From NCBI GenBank assembly GCA_018712435.1, contig DVGZ01000019.1, positions 1 to 46,169 of the forward strand: a stretch of 46,169 bases of DNA, read 5' to 3'. Position 1 is the stretch's first letter. Each line of letters begins with the position of its first letter. The notes beneath the pieces are model-generated. The model saw only the letters and a list, made by a program, of their open reading frames with translations. It did not search any database and was not told where the DNA came from. Made by a program: the position numbers and the translations under genes. This stretch comes from Candidatus Caccousia avicola. GTDB taxonomy: Bacteria > Bacillota > Clostridia > Oscillospirales > Acutalibacteraceae. This document shows, one piece after another, positions 23,706 through 32,176 of this stretch.

Positions 23706-25598
23706 ATGAAGCAGGTGGATCGATTGGTACAGGACAAATGGCAGATTCTTCGGGAATATTTTGGATATTCTTCGTTTCGAAGCGGGCAGGAGGAGCTGGT
23801 GGACGGCCTTCTGGCGGGGCGCGATGTGTTCGGACTGATGCCGACGGGAGCGGGAAAATCGCTTTGCTATCAGGTTCCGGCGCTGGTGATGGACGGTGTA
23901 TCGCTTGTGATTTCTCCGCTGATTTCCCTGATGAAGGATCAGGTTTCCGCTCTAATCCAGTCCGGCGTGAAGGCGGCTTACCTGAACAGCTCCCTGACCC
24001 CGGGACAGTTTCGTCTGGCGCTCGAGCGCGCCTCGCAGGGCTGGTATAAAATCATTTATGTGGCTCCCGAACGTCTTTTGACGGAAAGCTTTGCCCGTGT
24101 GGCGGAGCGACTGCCGATCTCCCTGGTTGCGGTGGATGAAGCGCATTGCGTGTCCCAGTGGGGACAGGATTTTCGTCCCAGCTATCTGAAGATCCGGGAG
24201 TTTCTGGAATCGCTTCCGCAAAGGCCGCCGGTGGGAGCGTTTACCGCCACAGCCACAGCTCAGGTGCGGCGCGATATTGTGGAGATGCTGGATCTGCGGG
24301 AGCCTGTGTCCGTGTGTACCGGTTTTGATCGTCCCAACCTTCGTTTTGAGGTGAAAAAGCCCGCGGACAAATATGCCGCCCTTGTCTCGCTTCTGCGGCA
24401 GGAGAAGGGACAAAGCGTGATCGTGTACTGCCTGACGCGCCGCACGGTCGAGGAGGTGTGCGAACGGCTGTGCCGGGAGGGATTTCCCGCTGTGCGCTAC
24501 CATGCCGGTCTGACGGATGAAGAGCGCAGGGAGAACCAGGACGCTTTTTTGTATGATAAAGCGTCGGTGATGGTGGCCACCAACGCGTTCGGAATGGGAA
24601 TCGATAAATCGAATGTGTCGATGGTGGTCCATTATAATATGCCGAAAAATATGGAAGGCTATTATCAGGAGGCGGGCCGCGCAGGCCGCGACGGTTCTCC
24701 GGCGCGCTGTGTCCTGCTCTATTCCGGGCAGGACGTGGTGACAAACCGGCTGCTGATCGAACGTTCCAGCGGGGAAAACGAGGAGCTTGACGAGGAACAG
24801 CGCGAGCGGGTTCGCAAGCAGGAGGAGGAACGTCTGAAAAAAATGACGTTTTACTGCTTTACCTCCGATTGCCTGCGGGCGTACCTTCTGCGTTATTTTG
24901 GGGAACAAGCGCCCCGCCGCTGTGAAAATTGCAGCACCTGTTTGCAGGGCGGGGAGGAACGCGATATGACGCGGGAGATGAACCTGCTGCTTTCCTGTGT
25001 GCGGGCCTGCGGGCGCGGATACGGAAAGAAAACGGTTGCGGCGCTCCTGGCGGGCGGAGCCGCGGCTGCGGCAAACGACACCATCCGGCGACGCTGCCTG
25101 GATCAGCTTCCGCAGTACGGCGCTCTTTCCGGTTTTTCGGTGGGGGAGCTCCTCACTCTGATCGATCATGCCATCGGGCATGGCCTGCTGGAAGTGACGG
25201 AGGGCGACTATCCGCTCCTAGCTTTGACGCAGGCGGGGGAGTCTTTCCTGCAAAACGGCGAGCAGATTTCCATGCGGATGCCGGAGAGGGAAACAGCGCG
25301 GGTATCTTCGGAAAAGCGAAAGCCCTCCGCGAGAATCCGAGAGGAAGAAATGACGGAACGCCCCGAGCTGTATGAAAAGCTGCGTGCTCTGCGCGCCCGT
25401 CTGGCTGCCCGGGCGGGAATTCCGGCTTATGTGGTGTTCACCGATCGGGCGCTGCGGGAAATGGCGGGATTGCTTCCTTTAAATGAGCAGGAGCTGCTTG
25501 CCGTCAACGGCGTAGGCAGAGCCAGACTGGAGCGATACGGCGGGGAGTTTTTGCGGATTTTAAACGAATACGAACAGGAACATGGAAAAAATTCATAA
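23706..25598 (+). CDS. recQ: ATP-dependent DNA helicase RecQ
   Basis: 630-residue RecQ helicase of full length. Motifs: Walker A MPTGAGKSLCYQ, DEAH box VDEAHCVSQWGQDFRP, motif III GAFTATAT, motif VI YYQEAGRAGRDG, then the zinc-binding cysteines in CFTSDCLRAY and CENCSTC, a winged helix (RQC) region and a C-terminal HRDC domain (LRALRARLAARAGIPAY, then LLAVNGVGRARLERYG). RecQ unwinds recombination intermediates. ATG 23706 has only a weak ribosome site; TTG 23724 with CAGGTGG before it is an alternative. No partner gene is adjacent. Confidence 0.97.
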   Translation: MKQVDRLVQDKWQILREYFGYSSFRSGQEELVDGLLAGRDVFGLMPTGAGKSLCYQVPALVMDGVSLVISPLISLMKDQVSALIQSGVKAAYLNSSLTPGQFRLALERASQGWYKIIYVAPERLLTESFARVAERLPISLVAVDEAHCVSQWGQDFRPSYLKIREFLESLPQRPPVGAFTATATAQVRRDIVEMLDLREPVSVCTGFDRPNLRFEVKKPADKYAALVSLLRQEKGQSVIVYCLTRRTVEEVCERLCREGFPAVRYHAGLTDEERRENQDAFLYDKASVMVATNAFGMGIDKSNVSMVVHYNMPKNMEGYYQEAGRAGRDGSPARCVLLYSGQDVVTNRLLIERSSGENEELDEEQRERVRKQEEERLKKMTFYCFTSDCLRAYLLRYFGEQAPRRCENCSTCLQGGEERDMTREMNLLLSCVRACGRGYGKKTVAALLAGGAAAAANDTIRRRCLDQLPQYGALSGFSVGELLTLIDHAIGHGLLEVTEGDYPLLALTQAGESFLQNGEQISMRMPERETARVSSEKRKPSARIREEEMTERPELYEKLRALRARLAARAGIPAYVVFTDRALREMAGLLPLNEQELLAVNGVGRARLERYGGEFLRILNEYEQEHGKNS

Positions 25599-25712
25599 TT
25601 CCGTCATCTTTTTTTGATGCAAATTACCATTATTTTCTGTATAATAAAAAGAAATATGCGCCGAATTCAAACGCCGTTTTTCTGAAATTCCAGCGGACCA
25701 GATAACGGCGCA

Positions 25713-25741
25713 TTGCAATTCCCGCGGGAAAAAGATATAAT
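25713..25741 (+). promoter_or_regulatory. Promoter of the flippase operon
   Basis: TTGCAA (25713-25718), 17 bases, TATAAT (25736-25741). The -35 overlaps the right arm of an inverted repeat (ATGCGCCG near 25656, CGGCGCAT at 25706-25713). Confidence 0.7.
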
Positions 25742-25807
25742 ACCTTCAGTGGGACAGCCCTTCGGGTGGAATTGCCCGGGAAATCTAACAGGAACAGAGG
25801 AATTGCG

Positions 25808-27250
25808 TTGAACAAATACAAACGCCTGATTTCAAATACCCTCATCTTTGCGATCGGCACCTTCAGTTCAAAGGTGCTCAGCTTCCTGCTTACTCCGCTG
25901 CTTTCTTACGCCCTCTCTCCGGCGGAGTTCAGTATCACCAATATGATCGTAGACATGGGCAATCTGCTTTTGCCCATAGTGACGCTCGGCATTATCAATT
26001 CCATTATCCGTTTTGGCCTGGATAAGAGCATTAAAAAAAGCGATGTGTTTTCGACAGGATTCTTTACCATCCTGTTCGGCTTTTTGCTGCTGCTTGTGCT
26101 CCAGCCGGTCATCGTCCCTGTCCTCACGCCTGTGATGGAGGTCATGGAGATCAATCCGGCCTATGTGTCGAAATACATGCTGTATCTGGTTTGTTTTGTC
26201 GGCATGTCCTCCATGCGGTCGCTGTTTTCGCAGTTCACCCGCGCCCGCGGTATGGTCCGCCTGTTTGCGGTGGACGGCATTCTCAGCACCTTCACGACGG
26301 TTTTGTTTTCCTGCCTGTATGTCATGGTGTTCCATATGGGGGTTGTGGGCTATATTTCCGCCATCATCACCTCGGACGCATGCTCCGTGGTGTTTCTCGC
26401 GCTGACTACGGGGAATCTGCGCTATCTGCGCCCGATGCGCGTTGACCATGCGGTTCCGGTGGCCATGCTGAAATATTCCATCCCGATGGTGCCGAACACC
26501 ATTTTCTGGTGGATTACCAACATTTCCAACCGGTTCCTGATTGCGGCCATGATGAGCCAGACCGACGCGGGCCTTTATGTTGCGGCGTATAAGGTGCCGA
26601 ATCTGATTGTGCTGGTGTCGGGCATTTTTATGGACGCGTGGCAGATGAGCGCCGTGACGGAGACGAAGGGGAAAAACCGGTTCTTTTCACGGGTCTTTAC
26701 CGCGTATTATGCATTGATGTTTATGGCGGCGTCGGGCGTGATCCTGTTCAGTAAAGTGATTACGCACATTCTGGTGGCCGAGGATTACTATCCCTCGTGG
26801 CAGTATATCCCTCTGCTTGTGGTTGCCACGGTGTTTACCTGTCTGGTCAATTTCCTTGGCAGCATTTATATGATGGAGAAAAAGAGCGTGCATTCTCTGA
26901 TGACGGCCATTGTCGGCGCAGGCGTGAACATCGGGCTGAATTTTGCCCTGATTCCGCTCTGGGGCGTGAACGGCTCCGTGCTGGCGATGCTGATCAGCTA
27001 TCTGGTGGTTTTCCTGATTCGCATGGTGGATACCAAACGTTATGTCCGGATGCGGATCAGCACCCTGAGATTGACGGTCAATACCCTTTTGCTGCTCGTG
27101 CAGGCGGTTCTGATGATTTTTGAGGTGCCGCTCTGGATTTTGTGGGAGATTCTGCTGACAGCTCTGATGCTTGTTTTGAATATGAAGGAAATTCTGGAAA
27201 GTGTGATGAAAATTCTGCACAGAGGAGGAAATTCTGCCGGTCGGGCATGA
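25808..27250 (+). CDS. Wzx/MviN-like polysaccharide flippase
   Basis: 480-residue membrane protein with about 12-14 hydrophobic helices of the MOP exporter superfamily, oligosaccharide flippase type. Landmarks: RLISNTLIFAIGTFSSKVLS at the N-terminus, FSQFTRARGMVRLFAV, YSIPMVPNTIFWWITNISNR, IPLWGVNGSVLAMLISYL. It carries lipid-linked sugars across the membrane for surface polysaccharide. I place the start at TTG 25808 with AGAGGA seven bases upstream; the in-frame ATG at 25766 has no site and adds a charged tail before the first helix. A HAD phosphatase gene follows after 30 bases. Confidence 0.82.
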   Translation: MNKYKRLISNTLIFAIGTFSSKVLSFLLTPLLSYALSPAEFSITNMIVDMGNLLLPIVTLGIINSIIRFGLDKSIKKSDVFSTGFFTILFGFLLLLVLQPVIVPVLTPVMEVMEINPAYVSKYMLYLVCFVGMSSMRSLFSQFTRARGMVRLFAVDGILSTFTTVLFSCLYVMVFHMGVVGYISAIITSDACSVVFLALTTGNLRYLRPMRVDHAVPVAMLKYSIPMVPNTIFWWITNISNRFLIAAMMSQTDAGLYVAAYKVPNLIVLVSGIFMDAWQMSAVTETKGKNRFFSRVFTAYYALMFMAASGVILFSKVITHILVAEDYYPSWQYIPLLVVATVFTCLVNFLGSIYMMEKKSVHSLMTAIVGAGVNIGLNFALIPLWGVNGSVLAMLISYLVVFLIRMVDTKRYVRMRISTLRLTVNTLLLLVQAVLMIFEVPLWILWEILLTALMLVLNMKEILESVMKILHRGGNSAGRA

Positions 27251-27280
27251 TTTTTGCTGTGCGGTAAGGGAGTTGGAACC

Positions 27281-27955
27281 ATGGTTCAGCTTTGTATTTT
27301 TGATCTCGATGGTACGCTGGCCAATACGCTGGATTCCATCGCGGGTTTTGCCAACGAAGCGCTGCGCCGCTGCGGATGGAATCCGATTTTGCCGAAGGAA
27401 GAATATCGCTTTCTGGTCGGAAATGGCGCGGACTGCCTGATGCGGCGAATGCTGTCCCGCACAGCGGGCACATACACGGAAGAGGATGTGGTCCGCCTGC
27501 GCAGTGTGTATGACGATCTGTATGGCGCGGATCCCATGCGGGAGGTAAAAGAATATCCCGGTTTGTTTTCCGTGCTCCAGGCTTTGAAGAGCCACAGGAT
27601 TCGGCTGGCGGTTTTGTCCAATAAGCCGGACCGGGATGCCCGTGCGGTGATTTCCCATCTGTTTCCGGAGGGCTTTTTTGATCGCTGCTACGGCCAGCGG
27701 GAGGAAATTCCCCGAAAACCCGCGCCGGATGGAGCGCTGCTGATCGCGAAGGAACTCGGCGTTCCGCCGCAGAATTGTCTTTACATCGGGGACAGCGGTG
27801 TGGACATGGAAACCGGCCGTGCGGCGGGTATGAAAACCGTCGGCGTTTTATGGGGCTTCCGGGACAGGGAAGAGCTGATGGAGCATGGTGCGGACGCATT
27901 GGCAAAAGTCCCGGAGGATCTGCTGATCCTGGCCGGAACGGAGAAACCGCAATGA
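27281..27955 (+). CDS. HAD phosphatase, phosphoglycolate phosphatase-like
   Basis: 224-residue HAD-IA enzyme. Motif I is FDLDGTLANTLDS with nucleophile and acid Asp; motif II LAVLSNKPDRDA (Ser/Asn); motif III Lys in EIPRKPAPDGA; motif IV YIGDSGVDMETGRAAG with the metal-binding Asp. Gph/PGP-like members remove phosphate from small metabolites. ATG 27281 has TAAGGGAG upstream; the earlier ATG at 27254 is unlikely. It overlaps the membrane protein gene by four bases (ATGA). Confidence 0.9.
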   Translation: MVQLCIFDLDGTLANTLDSIAGFANEALRRCGWNPILPKEEYRFLVGNGADCLMRRMLSRTAGTYTEEDVVRLRSVYDDLYGADPMREVKEYPGLFSVLQALKSHRIRLAVLSNKPDRDARAVISHLFPEGFFDRCYGQREEIPRKPAPDGALLIAKELGVPPQNCLYIGDSGVDMETGRAAGMKTVGVLWGFRDREELMEHGADALAKVPEDLLILAGTEKPQ

Positions 27956-28827
27956 AGGCGCCCGCCTGGCTGGAGGGGAAACGCCTGGCTCCGGGGCTGC
28001 GCGTCATCAAGACGGGAATGGCTGTCACTCTGTGCATCTTCCTCTCCTGCACTCTGCGATTTGGACAGCCATTCACCAGCGCTATCGCCGCTGCGGTTAT
28101 GATGGAAAAATCCATTGATTTGTCGCTCCGCACAGCGAGGGACGGCACGGTGGGGACCCTCTTGGGGGCCGCTGTGGGGCTTCTGTTCTCGCTTTGGGAC
28201 CCCGGCAACGCGGGACTTTGCGGAATTGGCGTGATTGTCACACTTTACTTGTGTGTCTTGCTGCATTTGGAGCGGGGAACGCTTTTGGCGGAAGTCGCCT
28301 TCTTTGCCGTGACGCTCATGCCGCCCGGCGGCCCTTATTGGTTTCATGCGCTGACTTGTGCGGCGGATGCGCTTCTCGGTATTTTGGTGGCGCTGGCAGT
28401 CAATTTGATTGTGATGCCGCATCATTATGCCGGAGAGGTTCGCGATAATTATCAAGCCCTTTGCGCGGTGGCGGCACAGGCGCTGCACGCGGCGCGGGCA
28501 GGCGCACCGGCTCCCTGTAAGGAACTGGCGGGGCAGACGGAAAAGCTTTCGCAAAGCATAGAGGCGTATGTTTCCGAGCGCCGCTTGCTGCGAGGCAGCG
28601 ACGAGGAAATTTTCCGCATTTCCTGTAAATTGACACAATTCCGGGAGTTTGCGCAGGAGCTGGGCAACGTTCAGCTCCTGCTTTCCCCCGAAAACGGACG
28701 GATTCCCGACGAAGAACGCGAGATCATCCGCCGCTATCATATGGCGCGGCTGGAAGCTCTCGCGGTTGCCTGCCTGCCCTCGAAGGAGGAGCGGGAGCGC
28801 AAGGGAACGTCCGTGGCAAAAGAATAA
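27952..28827 (+). CDS. Aromatic acid exporter-like (ArAE/FUSC) membrane protein
   Basis: 291-residue protein with an N-terminal set of about six membrane helices (residues 20-160; GMAVTLCIFLSCTLRFGQPF, TALGAAVGLLFSLW-like GTLLGAAVGLLFSLWDP, LTCAADALLGILVALAVNLI) and a C-terminal helical cytosolic part of 130 residues. This is the layout of the ArAE_1/FUSC family of putative aromatic acid exporters. The start overlaps the phosphatase stop. Function is inferred from the family, which is little characterised in Firmicutes. Confidence 0.78.
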   Translation: MKAPAWLEGKRLAPGLRVIKTGMAVTLCIFLSCTLRFGQPFTSAIAAAVMMEKSIDLSLRTARDGTVGTLLGAAVGLLFSLWDPGNAGLCGIGVIVTLYLCVLLHLERGTLLAEVAFFAVTLMPPGGPYWFHALTCAADALLGILVALAVNLIVMPHHYAGEVRDNYQALCAVAAQALHAARAGAPAPCKELAGQTEKLSQSIEAYVSERRLLRGSDEEIFRISCKLTQFREFAQELGNVQLLLSPENGRIPDEEREIIRRYHMARLEALAVACLPSKEERERKGTSVAKE

Positions 28828-28853
28828 ATCTATCGGTTCAGGAGGAATTTGTG

Positions 28854-29519
28854 ATGGAAGAAGCAAAGATTGTTCATCTGTATGATTTGTCGCACACGCA
28901 GGCGGCTCCTCTGCTCAGTCAGTATGAGTATCCGTGGGAAGCGCTGGCTAAAATAGGAGAGTTCATTCTCCAGCTTGGGCAGTCGCTCCCGCAGGATGAG
29001 TACGATCATCCCTCCGAGGACGTCTGGATCTCCAAAACGGCAAAGGTGTATCCCGGCGCCTATATCGCGGGACCGGCCATCATTGGCCCTGGAACGGAGG
29101 TGCGTCCCGGCGCGTTTGTGAGAGGAAAGGCTCTTGTCGGGGAAGGCTGTGTCGTCGGCAATTCCACCGAGCTCAAAAATGTCATTCTTTTCGACGGCGT
29201 ACAGGTGCCGCATTACAACTATGTTGGAGATTCCATCCTCGGTTACAAGTCCCATATGGGCGCGGGTTCGATCACTTCCAATGTAAAGTCCGACAAAACG
29301 CTGGTGACGGTGCGCGGCGGCGGGGAAGCAATCGAAACGGGCCTGAAAAAGATGGGAGCCATGCTCGGGGATTTTGTTGAGGTAGGCTGTAATTCCGTGC
29401 TCAATCCCGGTACGGTGATCGGACGGCACAGCAATGTCTACCCGCTTTCCATGGTGCGCGGGCTGATCCCTGCCGGGCATATCTTCAAGCGCCCCGGCGA
29501 GGTCGTGGCTAAGCGGTGA
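28854..29519 (+). CDS. Left-handed beta-helix (GlmU C-terminal-like) protein
   Basis: 221-residue hexapeptide-repeat protein. Residues about 55-205 carry repeats such as GAYIAGPAIIGPGTEVRPGA, VRGKALVGEGCVVGNSTEL and GDFVEVGCNSVLNPGTVIGR, matching the acyltransferase half of GlmU; no nucleotidyltransferase half is present. The N-terminal 50 residues form a helical cap. Start set at ATG 28854, AGGAGG eight bases upstream; a GTG three bases earlier is possible. It overlaps the kinase gene (GTGA). Acetyl or acyl transfer to a sugar nucleotide is likely; the acceptor is unknown. Confidence 0.82.
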   Translation: MEEAKIVHLYDLSHTQAAPLLSQYEYPWEALAKIGEFILQLGQSLPQDEYDHPSEDVWISKTAKVYPGAYIAGPAIIGPGTEVRPGAFVRGKALVGEGCVVGNSTELKNVILFDGVQVPHYNYVGDSILGYKSHMGAGSITSNVKSDKTLVTVRGGGEAIETGLKKMGAMLGDFVEVGCNSVLNPGTVIGRHSNVYPLSMVRGLIPAGHIFKRPGEVVAKR

Positions 29520-30373
29520 CGGCCGCCATGCAGAAAACAGCCGCGGCGGTGCACGATCTTTCCGGCTTCGGGAAATGCTCTCTGACCGTCATCCTTCCGG
29601 TGCTTTCCGCGGCGGGGATTGCGTGCAGCGCTGTTCCGACAGCGGTTCTCAGTTCCCACACAGGCGGCCTTTCCGGCGTCTATCATCAGGATTTTACAGA
29701 GGGAGTGCGGGCATTTGCCCGCCAGTGGAGCGATCTTTCGCTTCATTTTGACGCGCTGTATACCGGTTATATGTCCTCCCCCGGGCAGATTGCCGCTTGT
29801 GGGGAGCTGGTGGGTTCCCTTCGCCGTCGGAATACGCTGTTTCTGGCGGATCCGGCGCTGGGAGACCATGGCCGCCTGTATCGCGGTATTTCCAAGGAGA
29901 CGGCGGATGCGATGCTCACCTTCTGCCGGGGAGCCGATCTGATCCTACCCAATCGGACGGAGGCCGCTTTGCTGCTCGGGGAAGAATTGCGCGATGAAAT
30001 GCCGGAGAGGGCGGAAGCTGCCCTTCTGCTGCCGCGCTTGGCTCAGCTTGGACCGCGCCGCGTCGTTTTGACCGGCGTTTCCTTTTCGGAAGAGAGCATC
30101 GGGGCGGCATGTTATGACGCGGAGACGGGAAGAATAGATTTTGCCGCCGCTCCGCGTGTGGAGGGACATTTTCACGGAACGGGCGATCTGTTTGGAGCCG
30201 CTCTGCTGGCGGGACTGCTCTGCGATCATTCCCTGCCGGAGGCGATGCAAACAGCCGTCCGTTTTGTCAGCCGATCCATTTTCCGTACCTGGCAAGCCGG
30301 AACCGATCCGCGCTTCGGTGTTGACTTTGAGGAGGAGCTGCCCAGCCTGATGCGGGAGCTTCGGTTGCTGTGA
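29516..30373 (+). CDS. Pyridoxal/pyridoxamine kinase-like (PdxY/PdxK type)
   Basis: 285-residue ribokinase-superfamily kinase. Landmarks: HDLSGFGKCSLTVILPVLSA at the vitamin-binding N-terminus, PTAVLSSHTGG, LADPALGDHGRLYRG, LILPNRTEAALLLGE, and the anion hole/catalytic base GTGDLFGAALLAGLL. This fits pyridoxal or pyridoxamine kinases, which phosphorylate vitamin B6 vitamers to PLP-type cofactors. GTG 29516 overlaps the previous stop; ATG 29528 is an alternative. The gene immediately precedes the FHA-FtsW gene. Confidence 0.87.
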   Translation: MTAAMQKTAAAVHDLSGFGKCSLTVILPVLSAAGIACSAVPTAVLSSHTGGLSGVYHQDFTEGVRAFARQWSDLSLHFDALYTGYMSSPGQIAACGELVGSLRRRNTLFLADPALGDHGRLYRGISKETADAMLTFCRGADLILPNRTEAALLLGEELRDEMPERAEAALLLPRLAQLGPRRVVLTGVSFSEESIGAACYDAETGRIDFAAAPRVEGHFHGTGDLFGAALLAGLLCDHSLPEAMQTAVRFVSRSIFRTWQAGTDPRFGVDFEEELPSLMRELRLL

Positions 30374-30418
30374 CACGGCATGTCCGCTGCTGTCCAACAG
30401 ACAGGAGGTGAATCTGCG

Positions 30419-32170
30419 GTGCCGGATTTTCAGTCGTTTTCCATTTCCATCCTTTATGTTCTGCGGATTTTGATTCCGCTGCTCTCCATCTACGTTCTGG
30501 CCCGCGCGTTCCATTCCATTAAGGCAGGACGGCGGCGGGAGGAGCCGGTGATCGTGCTGCAAAACACGGTCACAAAGGAAACCGTGCCGGTTTTGTATTG
30601 GGAAAATTCCATCGGACGCAGCCGAAGCTGTGATATTGTTCTGGCCGACGCGACAGCCAGCCGTGACCATGCCGTGCTGATGCGCCGGGAAAGCGGCTGG
30701 CTGGTGACAGATACCGGTTCCAAGGCCGGAACCCGGGTGAATGGACGTATGGCGAACAAGCCCGCCTCCGTTGCTCCGGGAGATGTGATTACCATGGGCT
30801 CCACTTCTTTGATGCTTAAGCGCACCAGTGAAGCGAAGCTGCCGCAGCAGAAACGGCGGGTTCGGCACGCCGCTTCTCCATTCGGTTTGCTGCTTACTGT
30901 GAGTGTGATCCATTTCTTCCTTTTGCTGCAAGCCTGTTTTGGGGGCGGCGATTTCTCGCTTCTGCCGGTTCTGCCGTTTGTGGCGGTTCAGGTGATGCAG
31001 TGGTCACTGTATGCATATTCCATCAAGAAGCTCGACCACGTCAGCTTTGAACTGGAAACCATCGCCTGCCTGCTGGCGGGAACGGGTATCATGCTCCTTT
31101 CAGGGATGCGGGGAAAGCTGGCAGAGGGGCAGGAGGCTCCCGGTATGTGGGCGGTGGTGGATCCCACCATGAGCACGGTTTATATGCAGCTTCTCACGAT
31201 GCTGATGGGGATCGTTTTCTTCTGCGTTTTGATTTGGTTTATGGGCGATTTGGACCGGGTGACAAAATTTCGTCCGTGGATTGCGGGTGCGGCCATTCTG
31301 CTCTTTGTGATCAATCTTGTTTTTGCCACAGCGGTGCACGGGGCCGGCAACTGGATCTCCATCGGCCCTGTTTCGGTGCAGCCCTCTGAATTTATTAAGG
31401 TTGCGTTTGTTTTTGTCGGAGCGGCAACCCTGGATCGTCTCCAGACCAAACAGAACCTGACGGCCTTCATTGCGTTTACCGGTGTTTGTCTGGTCAGTTT
31501 GTTTCTGATGAAGGATTTTGGAACGGCCTGCATTTTCTTTGTGACCTTCCTGTTTATCTCCTTCATGCGGTCGGGCAGCATCCGCACCATCGTGCTGGCC
31601 GTGGCGGCGGCTGTGTTCGGCGCTTTTCTGATTTTGAAGTTTCGGCCCTATGTGCTCAGCCGCTTTCAGGGATGGCGGCACGTCTGGGAATATGTCAACG
31701 AAAGCCAGGGATATCAGCAGGTGCGCGTGCTTTCCTATGGCGCAAGCGGCGGTCTGTTCGGTATGGGGATTGGCAACGGCAAGCTTGGCGGCGGCCGTTC
31801 CGGCGCCCCGATCTTTGCCGCAGACAGTGATTTGGTATTCGGTATGCTTTGGGAGGAACTGGGGCTTCTGATGGCAGTCGTGGTGGTCTGTGCGATTGCC
31901 CTTCTGGTATTCTGCGCCCGATCGGATGCGACGCGCAGCCGCTCCACCTTCTATTCGATTGCCGCCTGTTCCGCCGCAGGGCTGCTGCTGTTCCAGGCAT
32001 GTCTGAATGTGTTCGGTGTTGTGGACGTCCTGCCGCTGACGGGCGTAACACTGCCGTTTATCAGCGCGGGCGGTTCCAGCATGGTGTCCGTTTGGGGTAT
32101 GCTGGCTTTTATCAAGGCAGGTGACGAGCGGACGTATGCGGCGCGCCGCCCAAAACGGAAACGGAGGTGA
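30419..32170 (+). CDS. FHA domain fused to FtsW/RodA/SpoVE glycosyltransferase
   Basis: 583-residue fusion protein. Start is GTG 30419 with AGGAGGTG eight bases before. One membrane helix near residues 10-28 is followed by an FHA domain (SIGRSRSCDIVLADATASRD, then GTRVNGRM), which binds phosphothreonine. The rest is a SEDS polymerase with about ten helices: NWISIGPVSVQPSEF carries the family's conserved motif, then LSYGASGGLFGMGIGNGK and LPLTGVTLPFISAGGSSMV. SEDS proteins polymerise peptidoglycan together with a class B PBP, encoded next. The FHA part suggests control by a PASTA-type Ser/Thr kinase. No kinase gene is in the window. Confidence 0.93.
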   Translation: MPDFQSFSISILYVLRILIPLLSIYVLARAFHSIKAGRRREEPVIVLQNTVTKETVPVLYWENSIGRSRSCDIVLADATASRDHAVLMRRESGWLVTDTGSKAGTRVNGRMANKPASVAPGDVITMGSTSLMLKRTSEAKLPQQKRRVRHAASPFGLLLTVSVIHFFLLLQACFGGGDFSLLPVLPFVAVQVMQWSLYAYSIKKLDHVSFELETIACLLAGTGIMLLSGMRGKLAEGQEAPGMWAVVDPTMSTVYMQLLTMLMGIVFFCVLIWFMGDLDRVTKFRPWIAGAAILLFVINLVFATAVHGAGNWISIGPVSVQPSEFIKVAFVFVGAATLDRLQTKQNLTAFIAFTGVCLVSLFLMKDFGTACIFFVTFLFISFMRSGSIRTIVLAVAAAVFGAFLILKFRPYVLSRFQGWRHVWEYVNESQGYQQVRVLSYGASGGLFGMGIGNGKLGGGRSGAPIFAADSDLVFGMLWEELGLLMAVVVVCAIALLVFCARSDATRSRSTFYSIAACSAAGLLLFQACLNVFGVVDVLPLTGVTLPFISAGGSSMVSVWGMLAFIKAGDERTYAARRPKRKRR

Positions 32171-32176
32171 CGGCGC